Source of the DNA: Nelumbo lutea
Lineage: Eukaryota; Streptophyta; Magnoliopsida; Proteales; Nelumbonaceae
Direction: 5' to 3'
Length of the DNA: 64,000 nt
Assembly (NCBI GenBank): GCA_022828595.1
Contig: JAKGHH010000001.1
Span: forward strand, 117,874,999-117,938,998
The translations under genes were made by a program, and so were the position numbers. Under the pieces are notes generated by a model that was not told the DNA's origin, did not search any database, and saw only the letters and a list, made by a program, of their open reading frames with translations. Positions 54,115 to 64,000 of the stretch are shown here, piece after piece. Numbering within the stretch: position 1 is the stretch's first letter; each line of letters opens with the position of its first letter.

Positions 54115-54744
54115 ATGATAGTGGGAGGTTCGATCGTTGCGGGTTGCACCTCAGCAGCAGCTCGGACGTCAGTTCGTGAGGCCACCCGGGAAGAGCAGAA
54201 CCCCCCAAAGCGGCCGAAGATGGGAGATCCAATTTTCTTCACAGAAGACGATGCGCGAGGGGTCCACTACCCCCATGATGACGCACTCGTAATAAAGCTA
54301 AGAATCAACGACTTCGAGGTCAGGCGCGTACTCGTGGACTCAGGCAGCTCAGCCGACATCCTCTTCAAAGCTGCGTTTGACCAGCTTCAGTTGCAGAGAA
54401 GCGATCTGAGGCCTACGGACACCCCTTTAGTGGGCTTCAGCGGAGAGGAAGTCCGCCCCCTTGGGAAAATAACAGTACCTGTAGAGATCGGCACATGGCC
54501 TTGTGTGGTCAGATTCGAACACAACTTCCTGGTGGTAGCGACCCCCTCTCCCTACAATGCCATAATAGGTCGACCGATCACCCATGTCCTACGGGCGGTG
54601 GTCTCCACTTACCACTTGGCTATGAAGTTTCCAACAGATTTCGGTGTGGGAGTAGCACAGGGCAACCAGTTCGAGTCCCGCAAGTGCTACGTTGCCGCCC
54701 TAAACGGGAAAACCAAGGTGGCCGATGACCTCGAACTGGAATGA
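54115..54744 (+). CDS. Gypsy aspartic protease region
   Basis: 210-codon open segment containing RRVLVDSGSSADILF (catalytic DSG at residues 75-77) and YNAIIGRPITHVLRAVVST, the flap and hydrophobic-Gly motifs of retroelement proteases. It would cut the Gag-Pol precursor. The same frame continues from gag (stop at 54076) and into RT (TGA at 54742). Confidence 0.85.
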   Translation: MIVGGSIVAGCTSAAARTSVREATREEQNPPKRPKMGDPIFFTEDDARGVHYPHDDALVIKLRINDFEVRRVLVDSGSSADILFKAAFDQLQLQRSDLRPTDTPLVGFSGEEVRPLGKITVPVEIGTWPCVVRFEHNFLVVATPSPYNAIIGRPITHVLRAVVSTYHLAMKFPTDFGVGVAQGNQFESRKCYVAALNGKTKVADDLELE

Positions 54745-55791
54745 CCCACGGAGCAAGGCGAAGAGCGAGCCGCGCCCACAGAAGAAACAGTCGCGGTCCC
54801 GACCTCAACAGCAGACCCAGCTTGGACGCTTCAGATCGGCGCATCCGTCCAAGAGCCCCTACGATCCGAACTGGTAAGTTTTTTACTTCAAAATTTAGAT
54901 ATTTTTGCATGGTCTATGGTAGAAATGCCCGGTATAGACCCTGAACTCATAACTCACAAGTTGAACACTGATCCTATAGTTAGGCCCGTTAGACAGAAGA
55001 AACGCAACCTAGCCTCGGAACGGTGGAAATCGGTCGACGAGGAAGTTGAGAAGATCCTCGTAGCGGACTTCATAAGAGAAGTCCACAACCTGAGCTGGGT
55101 AGCCAACCCCGTCCTGGTAAGGAAGGCCAACGGTAAGTGGCGCATGTGCATCGACTACACGGACCTAAATCGGGCTTGCCCTAAATACTGCTTCCCGCTC
55201 CCCAGAATTGACCATTTGATGGACGCGACGTCAGGGCATGAGTTGCTAAGTTTCTTGGATGCCTATTCGGGCTATAACCAGATCAAGATGGACCCGGCGG
55301 ACGAAGAAAAGACTGCCTTCATCACGGAGTTCGGCCTATACTGTTACAAGGTTATGCCCTTCGGGTTAAAAAACGCAGGGGCAACCTTTCAAAGGCTTGT
55401 AAATAAATTGTTTGCGCCGTTAATCGGCAGAAAAGTAGAATGCTATGTAGACGACATGGTCGTCAAAACTCAATTCTCACATGAATTAATACAAGACTTG
55501 CATTCTGTTTTTGAAATTTTGCGTAAGTTTAACATGAGATTAAATCCGAACAAGTGTGTGTTCGGTGTGACCTCAGGTAAATTCCTGGGATACATCGTTA
55601 ACCGGCGCGGCATTGAAGCCAACCCGGATAAGGTTAAGGCCATCTTAGACATGAGATCACCCCGTAAGTTGAAGGAGGTTCAGAGGTTGAATGGCCGCAT
55701 AGCCGCCCTGAGCCGCTTCATGTCCAAATCGGCGGACCGCTGTCTGCCGTTCTTTAAGGCAATCAAGAGCAAAGGGTTCGAGTGGACCTGA
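54745..55791 (+). pseudogene. Gypsy reverse transcriptase
   Basis: After the TGA at 54742 the frame continues without a new start through LLQNLDIFAWSM to RT. Motifs: GKWRMCIDYTDLNRACPKY, SFLDAYSGYNQIKM, MPFGLKNAGATFQRL and the catalytic YVDDMVVK at about 55,443-55,468, then FLGYIVNRRGIEANPDKV. All RT motifs are intact. A TGA at 55789 replaces the usual Trp codon in the FEWT.DCQ segment that leads into RNase H. Confidence 0.9.
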
Positions 55792-56364
55792 GACTGTCAG
55801 CTCGCGTTTGACGAGCTCAAGAATTACCTCGCTAGTGTGCCGATCTTAACCCGGCCCGAGGAGGGCGACGTTTTAGAACTGTACCTCTCGGCGAGCGACG
55901 AAGTGGTCAGTTCGGTACTAATAAAGGAAGTAGATCGGGTCCAACGACCCATCTATTATGTTAGTAAAGTATTGAAGGGAGTAGAAACGAGATACCCTGA
56001 GATGGAGAAGCTAGCATACACATTGATAATTGCAGCTCAGACTGTTATCGTCCTTACCGACAAACCTCTGAGGCAAGTCTTGCTTAAGCCCGAGGTCTCT
56101 GGTCGGTTGACGAAGTGGGCCATTGAGCTCAGCGAGTACGACCTCCAGTACAAGCCGCGAACTGCCATTAAGGCCCAAGCCTTAGCAGATTTCATAGTCG
56201 AATGCACATTCAGCTCCGAAGTTCCCAGTCCGGTTGAGCGCGAGGCTCCCACCTCGGGTGAGCCCGAAGCTCCCGGATCGGTCGAGTTCGAACCCCGTGA
56301 AGTAGTAGCCAGTGTGGCACCTCTCCTAGCTCGGCCAACCGTGAGCTGGGATGAGGAGCCTTAG
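55792..56364 (+). pseudogene. Gypsy RNase H (first)
   Basis: LYLSASDEVVSSVLI, RPIYYVSKVLKGVETRYPEM and TDKPLRQVLLKPEVSGRLTK are RNase H strands of gypsy pol. A short in-frame deletion seems to have removed about eight residues between LIIAAQ and TVIVLTD. A Pro/Glu/Ser-rich linker follows. TAG at 56362 is probably a changed Trp codon. Confidence 0.85.
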
Positions 56365-56750
56365 ATCCTTCACGTAGATGGCTCCTCGAACCAACAGGGC
56401 AGCGGTGCCGGAATAGTTTTGCATGGCCCAAGCGGCATAAAACTGGAGTACGCGCTACGCTTCGAGTTCGAGAAATCCAACAATGAAGCAGAATACGAGG
56501 CGTTGATAGATGGACTAGCTCTAGCCAGGGAAGTAAAAGCCAAGCACATCATTATCTGTAGCGACTCCCAGTTTGTGGTCAACCAGGTGACCAACGAGCA
56601 CGAAGCTCGCGAGCCAACCATGATCGCCTACTTAGCCAAAGTCAAGGAGGCCCTGCTCAACTTCCGGTCACACTTTATCAGACAAATCCCTAGGTCAGAG
56701 AACGTCAAGGCCGACGCTCTGTCTAGGTTAGCCAGCACTAGCGACATCAC
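56365..56750 (+). CDS. Gypsy second (archaeal-type) RNase H
   Basis: ILHVDGSSNQQGSGAGIVL starts the domain, then KSNNEAEYEALIDGLALARE and ICSDSQFVVNQV, then ENVKADALSRLAS. D, E and D of the active site are all present. A second RNase H between the first one and integrase is a mark of the Tat lineage. Confidence 0.85.
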
Positions 56751-56899
56751 CATGAGAACCGTGTACATAGAGGACTTGCCTCGGCCTAGCATTCTTGGGG
56801 GGGCAGAGGAGGTTGCTCCCGTCATTCAAGCAGAGCCGAGCTGGATTGACCCGCTCGCGAGCTTCTTACTACACAGGACCCTCCCTGCAGACTGCAATG

Positions 56900-58049
56900 C
56901 AGCTAGAAGGGTGCAGCGCCAGACAGCCAAATATGTCATGATAGACGAACAACTATATCGGAGATCTTACACGCTCCCCTACTTGCGCTGCTTGCGACCT
57001 ATCGAAGCCAAACTCGTACTCTGCGACATCCATGAGGGTCTGTGCGGTGGGCACTTGGGGGGCAGGGCCCTCGCCCAAAAGGCACTTCGACAAGGGTACT
57101 ATTGGCCAACAATGAAGGCAGACGCTATTGATCTCGTTAGAAAATGTGACAAAGGCTAGAGATGTGCCAATATTCACCACCAACCCGCTGTCGACCTCAA
57201 GTATCTCACCAGCCCGTGGCCCTTTGCGTAGTGGGCCATCGATCTACTCGGGCCATTCCCGCCAGCAACGAGTGGAAGGTGGCGGTGGACTATTTTACCA
57301 AATGGGTAGAAGCTGAGCCCCTCGCGACGATCACAATCCAAAATTTCTTTTGGAAGAACATCGTATGCCGCTTCGGACTACCTCGGGTATTGATTTCCGA
57401 CAATGGCAAACAGTTCGAGGACATCAAATTTCAAGATTGGTGCCGAGACATGGGGATCCAACAGAACTTTACTTCAGTCGCGCACCCTCAAGCAAACGGT
57501 CAGGCAGAAGTAACGAACAGAGCCATCCTCCGTGGACTAAAGGCACGGCTGGACCGAGCTAAAGGATTGTGGGCAGATGAACTACCCAGTGTCCTGTGGG
57601 CCTACCGAACCACGGAGAAGACCGCCACGGGAGAAACACCCTTCAATCTCACCTACGGCACCGAAGCAGTGATCCCCGCAGAGATCGAAGTACCTACGCT
57701 ACGACTAGAAGAATACAGTGATCAGACAAACGAAGATGAGCTACGTACCAACCTCGATCTACTCGACGAAGTAAGGGACCTCGCGTACATTAGGACCGCA
57801 GCCTACCAGCAGAGAGTAGCTCGGTACTATAACGCCAGGGTCAAGAAGCGGAACCTCCGCGTTGGCGACCTGGTCCTTCGTAAAGTTATGGTACCTGAGC
57901 CCGGCGCTGGCAAGCTCGGGTCCAACTGGGAAGGTCCTTACCGAGTGAAACGAGTGCTCGGGGAAGGAACATACGAGCTCGAGACCCTCGAAGGGAAACA
58001 AATACCTCGAGCATGGAATATTGTCAACCTAAGACAATATTATTTGTAA
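56900..58049 (+). pseudogene. Gypsy integrase
   Basis: Zinc region HEGLCGGHLGGRALAQKALR then YYWPTMKADAIDLVRKCDKG; the second CxxC is broken by TGC to GGC and a TAG at 57157. The core has IDLLGP (Asp), LISDNGKQFED (Asp) and NGQAEVTNRAIL (Glu), so the DDE triad remains. The frame moves near 57,240. The C-terminal part (GDLVLRKVMVPEPGAGKLG and NWEGPYRVKRVL) is intact to TAA at 58047. Confidence 0.88.
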
Positions 58050-58722
58050 GAATCGAGTAGGCCACGAGCCACTCCCCAAGCCTAAGGGCCAGAATACCGA
58101 GCTAACATGACCTCGGCACATAAGACCCAACTGCCACTTCGGCCTGGGTGAAATCCAAGAGCAGACTACGGGTCCCTCCCTAAGCCTAAGGGCCACAAGA
58201 AGACCCCAGTCGCCACTTTGGCCTGGGTGAAACCTAAGAACAGACTACGGGTCCCTTCTTAAGCCTAAGGGCCACAAGAAAACCCCAGCTGCCACTTCGG
58301 CATAGCAAACTGACAAAAACCTGGTTATCTCTAACCCTTAAGGGAAAGACAGCTCGGGTATGAACCCTACGGTGTCTATACCCTTGCTGCTCTTACTCAG
58401 CTCGGTAACCCGATAGTCTGGGGTAACCCGCGCAACCCGAAGTAACACAACTTCACTCAGTCACCCTTACCGCCAACTCGGTGGCTTGACAGCTCGGGTA
58501 ACCTATACATTAAATTGACCAGCTTGGAGTCCGCTCACACTTAGAAGTATTTTTGCACTCAGAGATACTCGAAAGAAACTATATTTCATTAAAAAGAGAG
58601 TTCAGGTACAAGAGTTTTTACCCGAGCTTGAAGGCTCAGGATGGTACATTCACAGTTCAGAAAGGGAAAAGATTAAGTTACAAATATAAAGAGCAAACTA
58701 CTTCGGGGACTCCCCGCCTCTA
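58050..58722. other. Gypsy post-pol region with short tandem repeats
   Basis: CCTAAGGGCCACAAGAAGACCCCAG-type units recur at about 58,081, 58,185 and 58,264 (spacing 104 and 79 bp). No sense ORF is recognised. Confidence 0.6.
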
Positions 58723-60797
58723 TCAGGGACCCCCTCGTGGGACAGTATCTGGATCGGGATCCTCTGCTGCATCTTTCGGACCTTCATCCTCGGAATCGGG
58801 GTCATCTTTTGACTGACGCACGATGTCGTCAGTAATCCGCGAAGTAGTGATGGCGCTCGTGTCTAGCTCGGGGTAGAGGTGCTTAATCAGCCACCGACTG
58901 AGCTTGAAGCCCTTACGATAGGCCTCCGTCATCACACCATCGAATCTTGAAGAATTGACGTAGTCAATGACGGCTTGGGTCTTGGCCTCCTCAAGAGCAC
59001 CTTTGAAGATTGCAGTCTTCTCCCTTATGTTCTCCTGGAGGTACCCCTTGCCTCCTTGAGGCCTTCCACCTCGAGCTTTAAGGTATCCCACTCAGCCTTG
59101 AGGCTGCTCACCTCGAGCCCTAAGGCCTCTTGCTCGACCTTAAGGCCGCTCACCTCGGCCCTCAACTTGCCCTTGTCTCGGTCCAGCTCCCCCTTCTCTG
59201 CCATTAACATCTCGATGAAGCTCTTTTGAGCCAAGGCATCACTTTCCAGGCGATGAACCTGACAACGAGCTGCCCTCAACTCAGTATGGGCTATGCGAGA
59301 TGACTTCTCAGCCTCCAAAGCCCACCTCATATGCTGATCTGATTGGAGGGGCGCGAATGGCGGTGTTCACCTGTGAAAGGGAAACCAGCCAACAAAAAAA
59401 AAAGGAAAAAGAGAAAAAGAAGAGAAACTCACCACCATAGTATGAGTGGCAGCTCGAGCGTCGAGCTGACCAGGATTGAGTTTGACCCACTCGCTGACCT
59501 CCCCCGGGTATGCAGCAAGCGTACTCTTCTTCAGGCTGCACTTGGGGTTCAGGATAGATTGGCTCCCCTGACCCTCCGAACTGGAAGCCATCATCTCCAC
59601 ATCATGAGTGGAGCTCTCGGAGGTTTCGGCGGCATCTTCAGCAGGATGAGCCTCGGTAGTAGCGGCGTTAGCCTCGGTGATGCTTTCCTTGGCAAGTTGG
59701 GTAGGCTTAGAAATGGGCTCGGTGGGCTTAACGGCAGGTTCAACCGTCACCTCGGCCCCCTTGGGCACAACCCCCTCTTCCAAGTCTATGACGGGCACGG
59801 CTGCCACCTCGCGCCCCGAGGCAAAGGTCTGCGGAAGTCGAGACTTGGCTGGAGCTGGTGGGGACCCAAAATGCGCCTTCTTTACCATGCATTTCTTCCT
59901 CTTCATCTGGTGGAAGAGTTTCTGGTTGTCTATCTTTTCCGCCTCCATGGGACCTACGGTGAAATATGACATCAGTAACTCGAAGCAAATATATGAGCGG
60001 AAAAGCCGGAATGGGAAAAACCTACCCGGACTCAAGCCCGCTCAGACGAGCTTCTCCTTAGAAGTGAAGTCTTTATAATGCAACCCGAGCTTAGCCAGTG
60101 ACTGGAGCTCCTTCTTGGTCTTCCCGTCCAGGATGACACCAGGGTCTTGAACGGCTATCCTCCAATCGGTGGGGAAGGGTCACCCCATGCTGCTCCGGAC
60201 TACGAAGTAGTCCCGCTTCCAAGCTGGGACTTTGCTCGGGAGCTTGTGCATGAGTTTAAAACCCGGGCGGGGGGACAGGTAGTAAGACCGCCTATGCCCG
60301 GGGAGAGCGCCCGAAGCGCTCTTCTTTATAGCCAAGATCGTACTAAGAACATCTAAATCTATGGAAAGGGAACGGTCAAAACAAAGAGAAATGGACCCCA
60401 CCACATTCCGTATGGAGTTTGGGTGGAGTTGGTCCAGGGTAATGTTAAAGTGTACCAACACCTCAACGATTAAAGGGTGAAGTGGAAGTCTGAGCCCGGC
60501 TATCAGTTGCTCCCTGAAGATCACGATCTCGTTGGGACCGTGCTCCCATGGGAAGTTGCCGGTGGGAAGACTATATGAGTACTCACTAGGGAGGCGGAAC
60601 CTCTGTATGAGGTCCTGAAGCCTCTCCGTGGTCATTATGGAAGGCCCGAACTGATCTAGTTCATGACCTCGGTGAGAGGTAGACGCCAGATGACCCGAAG
60701 CCACCCATACATCGGATGGCTAGGTAGCAGAGGGAACATCCCGAGCCGAGGTACTTACCTCGGGCTCGTCAATGAGATTGTCTACACTAGACGACAT
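58723..60797 (-). pseudogene. Antisense ORF of the gypsy element (Transposase_28-like)
   Basis: Antisense to gag-pol, a multi-segment reading runs from ATG 60797 leftward. The first part (60,797-60,180) holds LQDLIQRFRLPSEYSYSLP, then QLIAGLRLPLHPLIVEVLVH and LDQLHPNSIRNVVG; this is the 'gypsy-type transposon N-terminal' (Transposase_28) pattern. It continues with FPTDW, a Glu/Ala/Pro-rich stretch (59,950-59,500), a coiled coil (59,330-59,040) and a C-terminal AVIDYVNSSRFDGVMTEAYR then HLYPELD. Stops near 60,720 and 60,178 (a Trp codon turned TGA) and frame changes break it; some frame changes may be introns. Tat-lineage elements are known to carry such antisense ORFs. Its function is not established. 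Confidence 0.75.
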
Positions 60798-61223
60798 ACC
60801 AAACTAACAGAAAGAAGCGAACTAGAAGGGAAAAGGAAGCTCGGGAGGACTCACCAAAGAAACGCAACCAGACTAGAAGAACATAACGAATTGGAGGACC
60901 TGAGCTAAGAAACCCCTGGCGCGAGCTCAAACGCTAACGGTGAAGGCTTTGTGGTGAAGAAAATGGCCAAGGGACCCCCTATTTATAGCCACAACCACGG
61001 GTTCTTCGAGGCGAAAATGATTTAGCGCATTTTTTACGTCCGCGAAGTCCAAGTCGCGTGAAGTCCGCGCGTAACCTGGACGCGACCCGAATCTCTTTTC
61101 GATCGAGCCAAGCGCTAGATTGGTATAGCTAGACAGAACGCGCAGCGACGCAGCACAAACACTAACGCCAAATCCACCCGGCGCGTCATGGCCTCCCCGC
61201 GTTGGGCCACCGCCGCCAGCACA

Positions 61224-61239
61224 GGGAGTGGGGGGCAAT
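61224..61239 (+). other. Gypsy polypurine tract
   Basis: GGGAGTGGGGGGCAAT stands directly before the 3' LTR start TGATGGAGGG at 61240. Confidence 0.75.
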
Positions 61240-62121
61240 TGATGGAGGGTGATTTGGCCCAACCTCGTAGCTAAAGTACACGTAGGCGTGACCTAGCTCA
61301 AACAATGACTCAGCATGACAGCACAACGGACAAGAGCACAGCTCGGTGGGGAAGTCCCACCGAGTTCAGCACGACAACTCGGCAGGTATACTACTCGCCG
61401 AAAGCCGCCTCGCCTGCACTTCCTCCCCGGGGTCAAGGGACTTCGAGGGGTCCCGAGTTTGGGGCACCTTGACCCTTTTGAGACCTGAGCTCCTCCCAAT
61501 GGACCTCGGGCCACTCCCAAGCAAGAATGCACCGATTCTTCTTTGGACGCTCCAAGGCACAAAGACCTCGGGTCGGCTAGCTCGGCCTAACTAGCTGCAG
61601 GCAGCCCTCCACTTAAGGGATGGCCCAGCTCAGGGCATTTTGTAGAAGAACAGCTTAGTATACCATAGGAGGGTTTCCTGCCCGACCACCGTACCTGACA
61701 AACCTACGAATTGCAGGCATATCCCCTCGCCGCGCCTGCCACCTTTAGGAAGGCGTCCCACACCTGACAAACACGTACCTTGCACGATGGCCCCACACGT
61801 ACCACCTCAGCCATGCTTGTAGTGGCTATGACAGACTAACAGTGGCGATTATACCTGCCCTGTTAGAAGTCAGAGGGCCGGGAGCAACGGAATTCAGCTA
61901 TAAGGAACTTACCCTCAAGGAACAAGGTATCTGGAACCACTAGCGCAACCTACACTCTTAGCCTTCGTTCTCTCTTTGCTTATTGTACGCAATACTAACT
62001 TAAGCATCAGAGCGTTCCCGCCGGGAAACCCCCCGGGAGTTCTTCCTCCTTCCTCTTGTTTCAGGTACATCTCAGGAGCCACACAAGCACAAGTTAGGAG
62101 TGACCAGATTGTACTACATCA
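61240..62121 (+). repeat. Gypsy 3' LTR
   Basis: TGATGGAGGGTGATTTGGCCC to GTACTACATCA. It is collinear with the 5' LTR except for about 16 extra bases near 61,328 and scattered substitutions. Confidence 0.9.
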
Positions 62122-62553
62122 CTTTCGATTTTAAAAAAAATATTGATCGAAATTGAACCGACCAATTCGATTAATCAAATTTTTTATTCAGTTTCAATCG
62201 ATTTTTTGATTTAGTTCAATTTTTCGATTTTTCTTCCTCACCCCTACCACACAGCACTGTGGGCAACTCACAAAACAAGACAATGTATCAATTATTTGTT
62301 TTGGTAAATGAAAGATGTATCAAATATTAATCCAACAACAAACTATACCCTACCATTTTCTTACCCTTGGAGATAATGCACTGGATCTAGCGCACTCGAT
62401 GGGCACAATGAATAAGCACGTGACCGGCGTGTCTTGCAGACGTACTTGAATCATCACACAGCTAGGTGGGTGAAGAAATGAACTTTTGGGATAGGTGTCA
62501 CACACTGATTGTATAGTTAACAGATCTGGAATTTTATTGATGACTGTTGGTAA

Positions 62554-62818
62554 GGCTGTGTCTGGTTGCTGTGCAATTTTATTCGCACTAGTATAAATGC
62601 ATGGGAGTATAAATGAAGATAATGCAAATTCTAATTTAATTTTGTTTTGGGTTTTACTTTGTTCTGCTTTATGTTTTAATTTACTTCATTTATATTGTAA
62701 TTAAACAAAATAAGCTAAAATTTAAAATAAAGATAGGTCAGAATTTACACTCAAATCATTTGTACTGTTATAGTTTTGCATCAATGCAAATTTATTTGTA
62801 TTGCAATCAAATACAGTC
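62554..62818. mobile_element. Tourist/PIF-Harbinger type MITE
   Basis: 265 bp, GGCTGTGTCTGGTTGC at the left and the inverse of GACTGTATTTGATTGC at the right, flanked by TAA at 62551-62553 and 62819-62821. TAA duplications are typical of PIF/Harbinger elements. AT-rich interior. Confidence 0.65.
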
Positions 62819-62821
62819 TAA

Positions 62822-63636
62822 GGGTTTTTATTGTTCAGTCCACCCTCATAAATTTTAGTATAATTTGTAATGAATCAAAATTCAAGAATAATGAATCATA
62901 GGTGGAGGTCTTGGTAAATAAAATCCAAAAATGCTGTCCATTGAGGTGTATTGAACTCTAAATTTCCTTAATGGGTGTATGAAATGAGGTAGTCCTCAAA
63001 GGCGTAGAATGATGTTGAACCAATCAGGATACACAAGTCATTTTGAATCTTGATTAGTGGTTGTTGGCAAACTCTCACAATTTGCAACTGTATATTTGAA
63101 ATATTTCTGTAGTTGCATGTTTTTATTCATGGGGATATATTTTCAATACACAACTGCAAGTGGCTGTGTGAATTGAATCCCATCTCACCTGTTGGCGTAG
63201 TGTATTGTGGTAGCCCAATATTGCTAATAGGACCTTACATGATTTGAATTCCTCAGCAAAGTATAATTGAACATCTAATCTAAGGCTATGTTTGGTTTCA
63301 AAGAAAAGATTTCCTTAACTTTCCCTACTGGTAGGGAAACTTGTATTATAGGTTTTCTTACCTTTTCTTTTTCTTTTCCCACCTTTTTCTTTCGAACGAA
63401 ATGCAGTTCAAGACTTGATCTGCCATTCAACCAGCTTCAAATATGGCTCGTTTTGGGAGGGCTGAGCTGAATACTCAGTTGAGCTGGTTCAGTTGCTTTC
63501 AAACCGATACATGATCTACAGTCGTGCATTTCAACTTAATAGATTTAATTTGAAATTTGCATTTTAAAGAAATTTCAAAAATATGGTAATCAAGAGGCTA
63601 AAAAGTTGGATGAAATCAAGATGTGTTTGGTTTGAA
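62822..63636. other. Nothing firmly recognised
   Basis: TAAGGCTATGTTTGGTTTCAAAG at 63,281-63,303 looks like the left end of another Tourist-like MITE, but no matching right end is found before the window edge. Confidence 0.35.
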
Positions 63637-64000
63637 GTAGACCTAGCAATTGGGTTGGGTGGGTCAGGTTCGGTTGGGTTAAGACACTTCAGGTTGATTT
63701 TGGGGTTGGGTTATGAAATGCTAGACCCTAACCCTAAATGTTCGGATTAGGGTTGACCGATGAATCAATTCGGATCATCCCAAAAAATAACTGAAATTTA
63801 AAAAATAAAGAAAACTACATGAAAAATGCTAAAATTAAAGGAATTAACCTTAAAATTCCAAATATAAAATAAAAAGACTTGAACATTTAATAATTTAAAG
63901 AGTAAACAATAAAGACTAAATAGAAAAAAATTGAAGAGTGGAAACTTCTAACAATGCATAAACAGTCCCAATTATACTTGCCAATCGGGCTGACCCATGA
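63637..64000. mobile_element. hAT-type MITE cut by the window edge
   Basis: TAGACCTAGCAATTGGGTTGGG opens a stretch with GGGTTGGGTTAAGAC words and an AT-rich centre. The last bases, CAATCGGGCTGACCCATGA, look like the start of the inverse right end (compare CCCATGAACAGGTCTA at 21,633-21,648). Confidence 0.5.

Larger units (their letters stand above)
51273..62121 (+). mobile_element. Tat-type gypsy LTR retrotransposon
   Basis: 10,849 bp with LTRs of 866 bp (51273-52138) and 882 bp (61240-62121), a primer-binding site, gag, protease, RT, RNase H, a second RNase H, integrase, a long non-pol region with an antisense ORF, and a polypurine tract. Target duplication CCTTC/CTTTC (51268-51272 and 62122-62126), one mismatch. 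The domain order with a second RNase H before integrase and an antisense ORF identifies the Tat (Retand-like) lineage. LTR identity is roughly 93-95% by eye. The gag-pol frame is single apart from shifts near 53,310, 53,860 and 57,240, with stops at 54076, 54742, 55789, 56362 and 57157, so it is not autonomous now. Confidence 0.92.
50928..62246. mobile_element. hAT-type MITE split by the gypsy element
   Basis: TAGGGGTGCTCATGGTTCAGG at 50928 and the inverse-type end CTCACCCCTA at 62237-62246 are the ends of one MITE of the TAGGGGTG kind, about 0.46 kb without the gypsy element (50928-51272 plus 62127-62246). The interior has AACCGGTTAACC and ATTGATCGAAATTGAACCG words. The flanks CCAAGCGG and CCACACAG match at only five of eight positions. 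Confidence 0.6.

Overview
This is nuclear DNA of a flowering plant. It has spliced exons with GT/AG borders, very long introns, copia and gypsy LTR retrotransposons, L1-type and RTE-type LINE debris, and several families of short inverted-repeat (MITE) elements. The species cannot be fixed from the sequence. There is no sign of a bacterial, organellar or viral genome.

The only host gene I can support lies on the minus strand from about 36,991 down past the left edge. It is the 5' part of a KAC/KIN-14A-B type kinesin-14 gene (KINESIN-LIKE PROTEIN FOR ACTIN-BASED CHLOROPLAST MOVEMENT). Seven exons read in phase: 36797-36991, 23389-23512, 16636-16722, 1999-2169, 1706-1812, 1039-1170 and 723-901. 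They encode the first 331 residues, including the start of the motor domain and a canonical P-loop. Further exons lie left of position 1. Introns 1, 2 and 3 are about 13.3, 6.7 and 14.5 kb and are swollen by transposable elements.

Layout. 1-345: 3' end of a plus-strand LINE in intron 7. 723-2169: exons 7 to 4. 2170-16635: intron 3, with a minus-strand LINE RNase H fragment that was split by a hAT-like element (2483-3265) and a 5.6-kb copia element with 300-bp LTRs (3292-8873), followed by a Mutator-type MITE and LINEs inserted in LINEs. 16723-23388: intron 2, with an RTE-type LINE, a hAT MITE and a 1.1-kb solo LTR. 23513-36796: intron 1, dominated by a decayed second copia element (25322-33850) interrupted by MITEs and LINE insertions. 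From 37 kb to the right edge is gene-free upstream DNA: LINE remnants on both strands, a nearly complete but split L1-type LINE (41.9-50.2 kb), and a 10.8-kb gypsy element of the Tat type (51273-62121). The gypsy element has two RNase H domains and an antisense ORF, and it landed inside a hAT MITE. Tourist-like and hAT-like MITEs follow.

The elements do not form a pathway. The interest lies in the insertion history, which can be read from target-site duplications: hAT MITEs with 8-bp duplications, a Mutator-type MITE with 9 bp, a Tourist MITE with TAA, and LINE insertions with 7-19 bp, including two insertions only 14 nt long. I found no evidence of a previously undescribed multi-gene system. 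No tRNA, rRNA or CRISPR was recognised. Stretches that I could not assign are listed as such.
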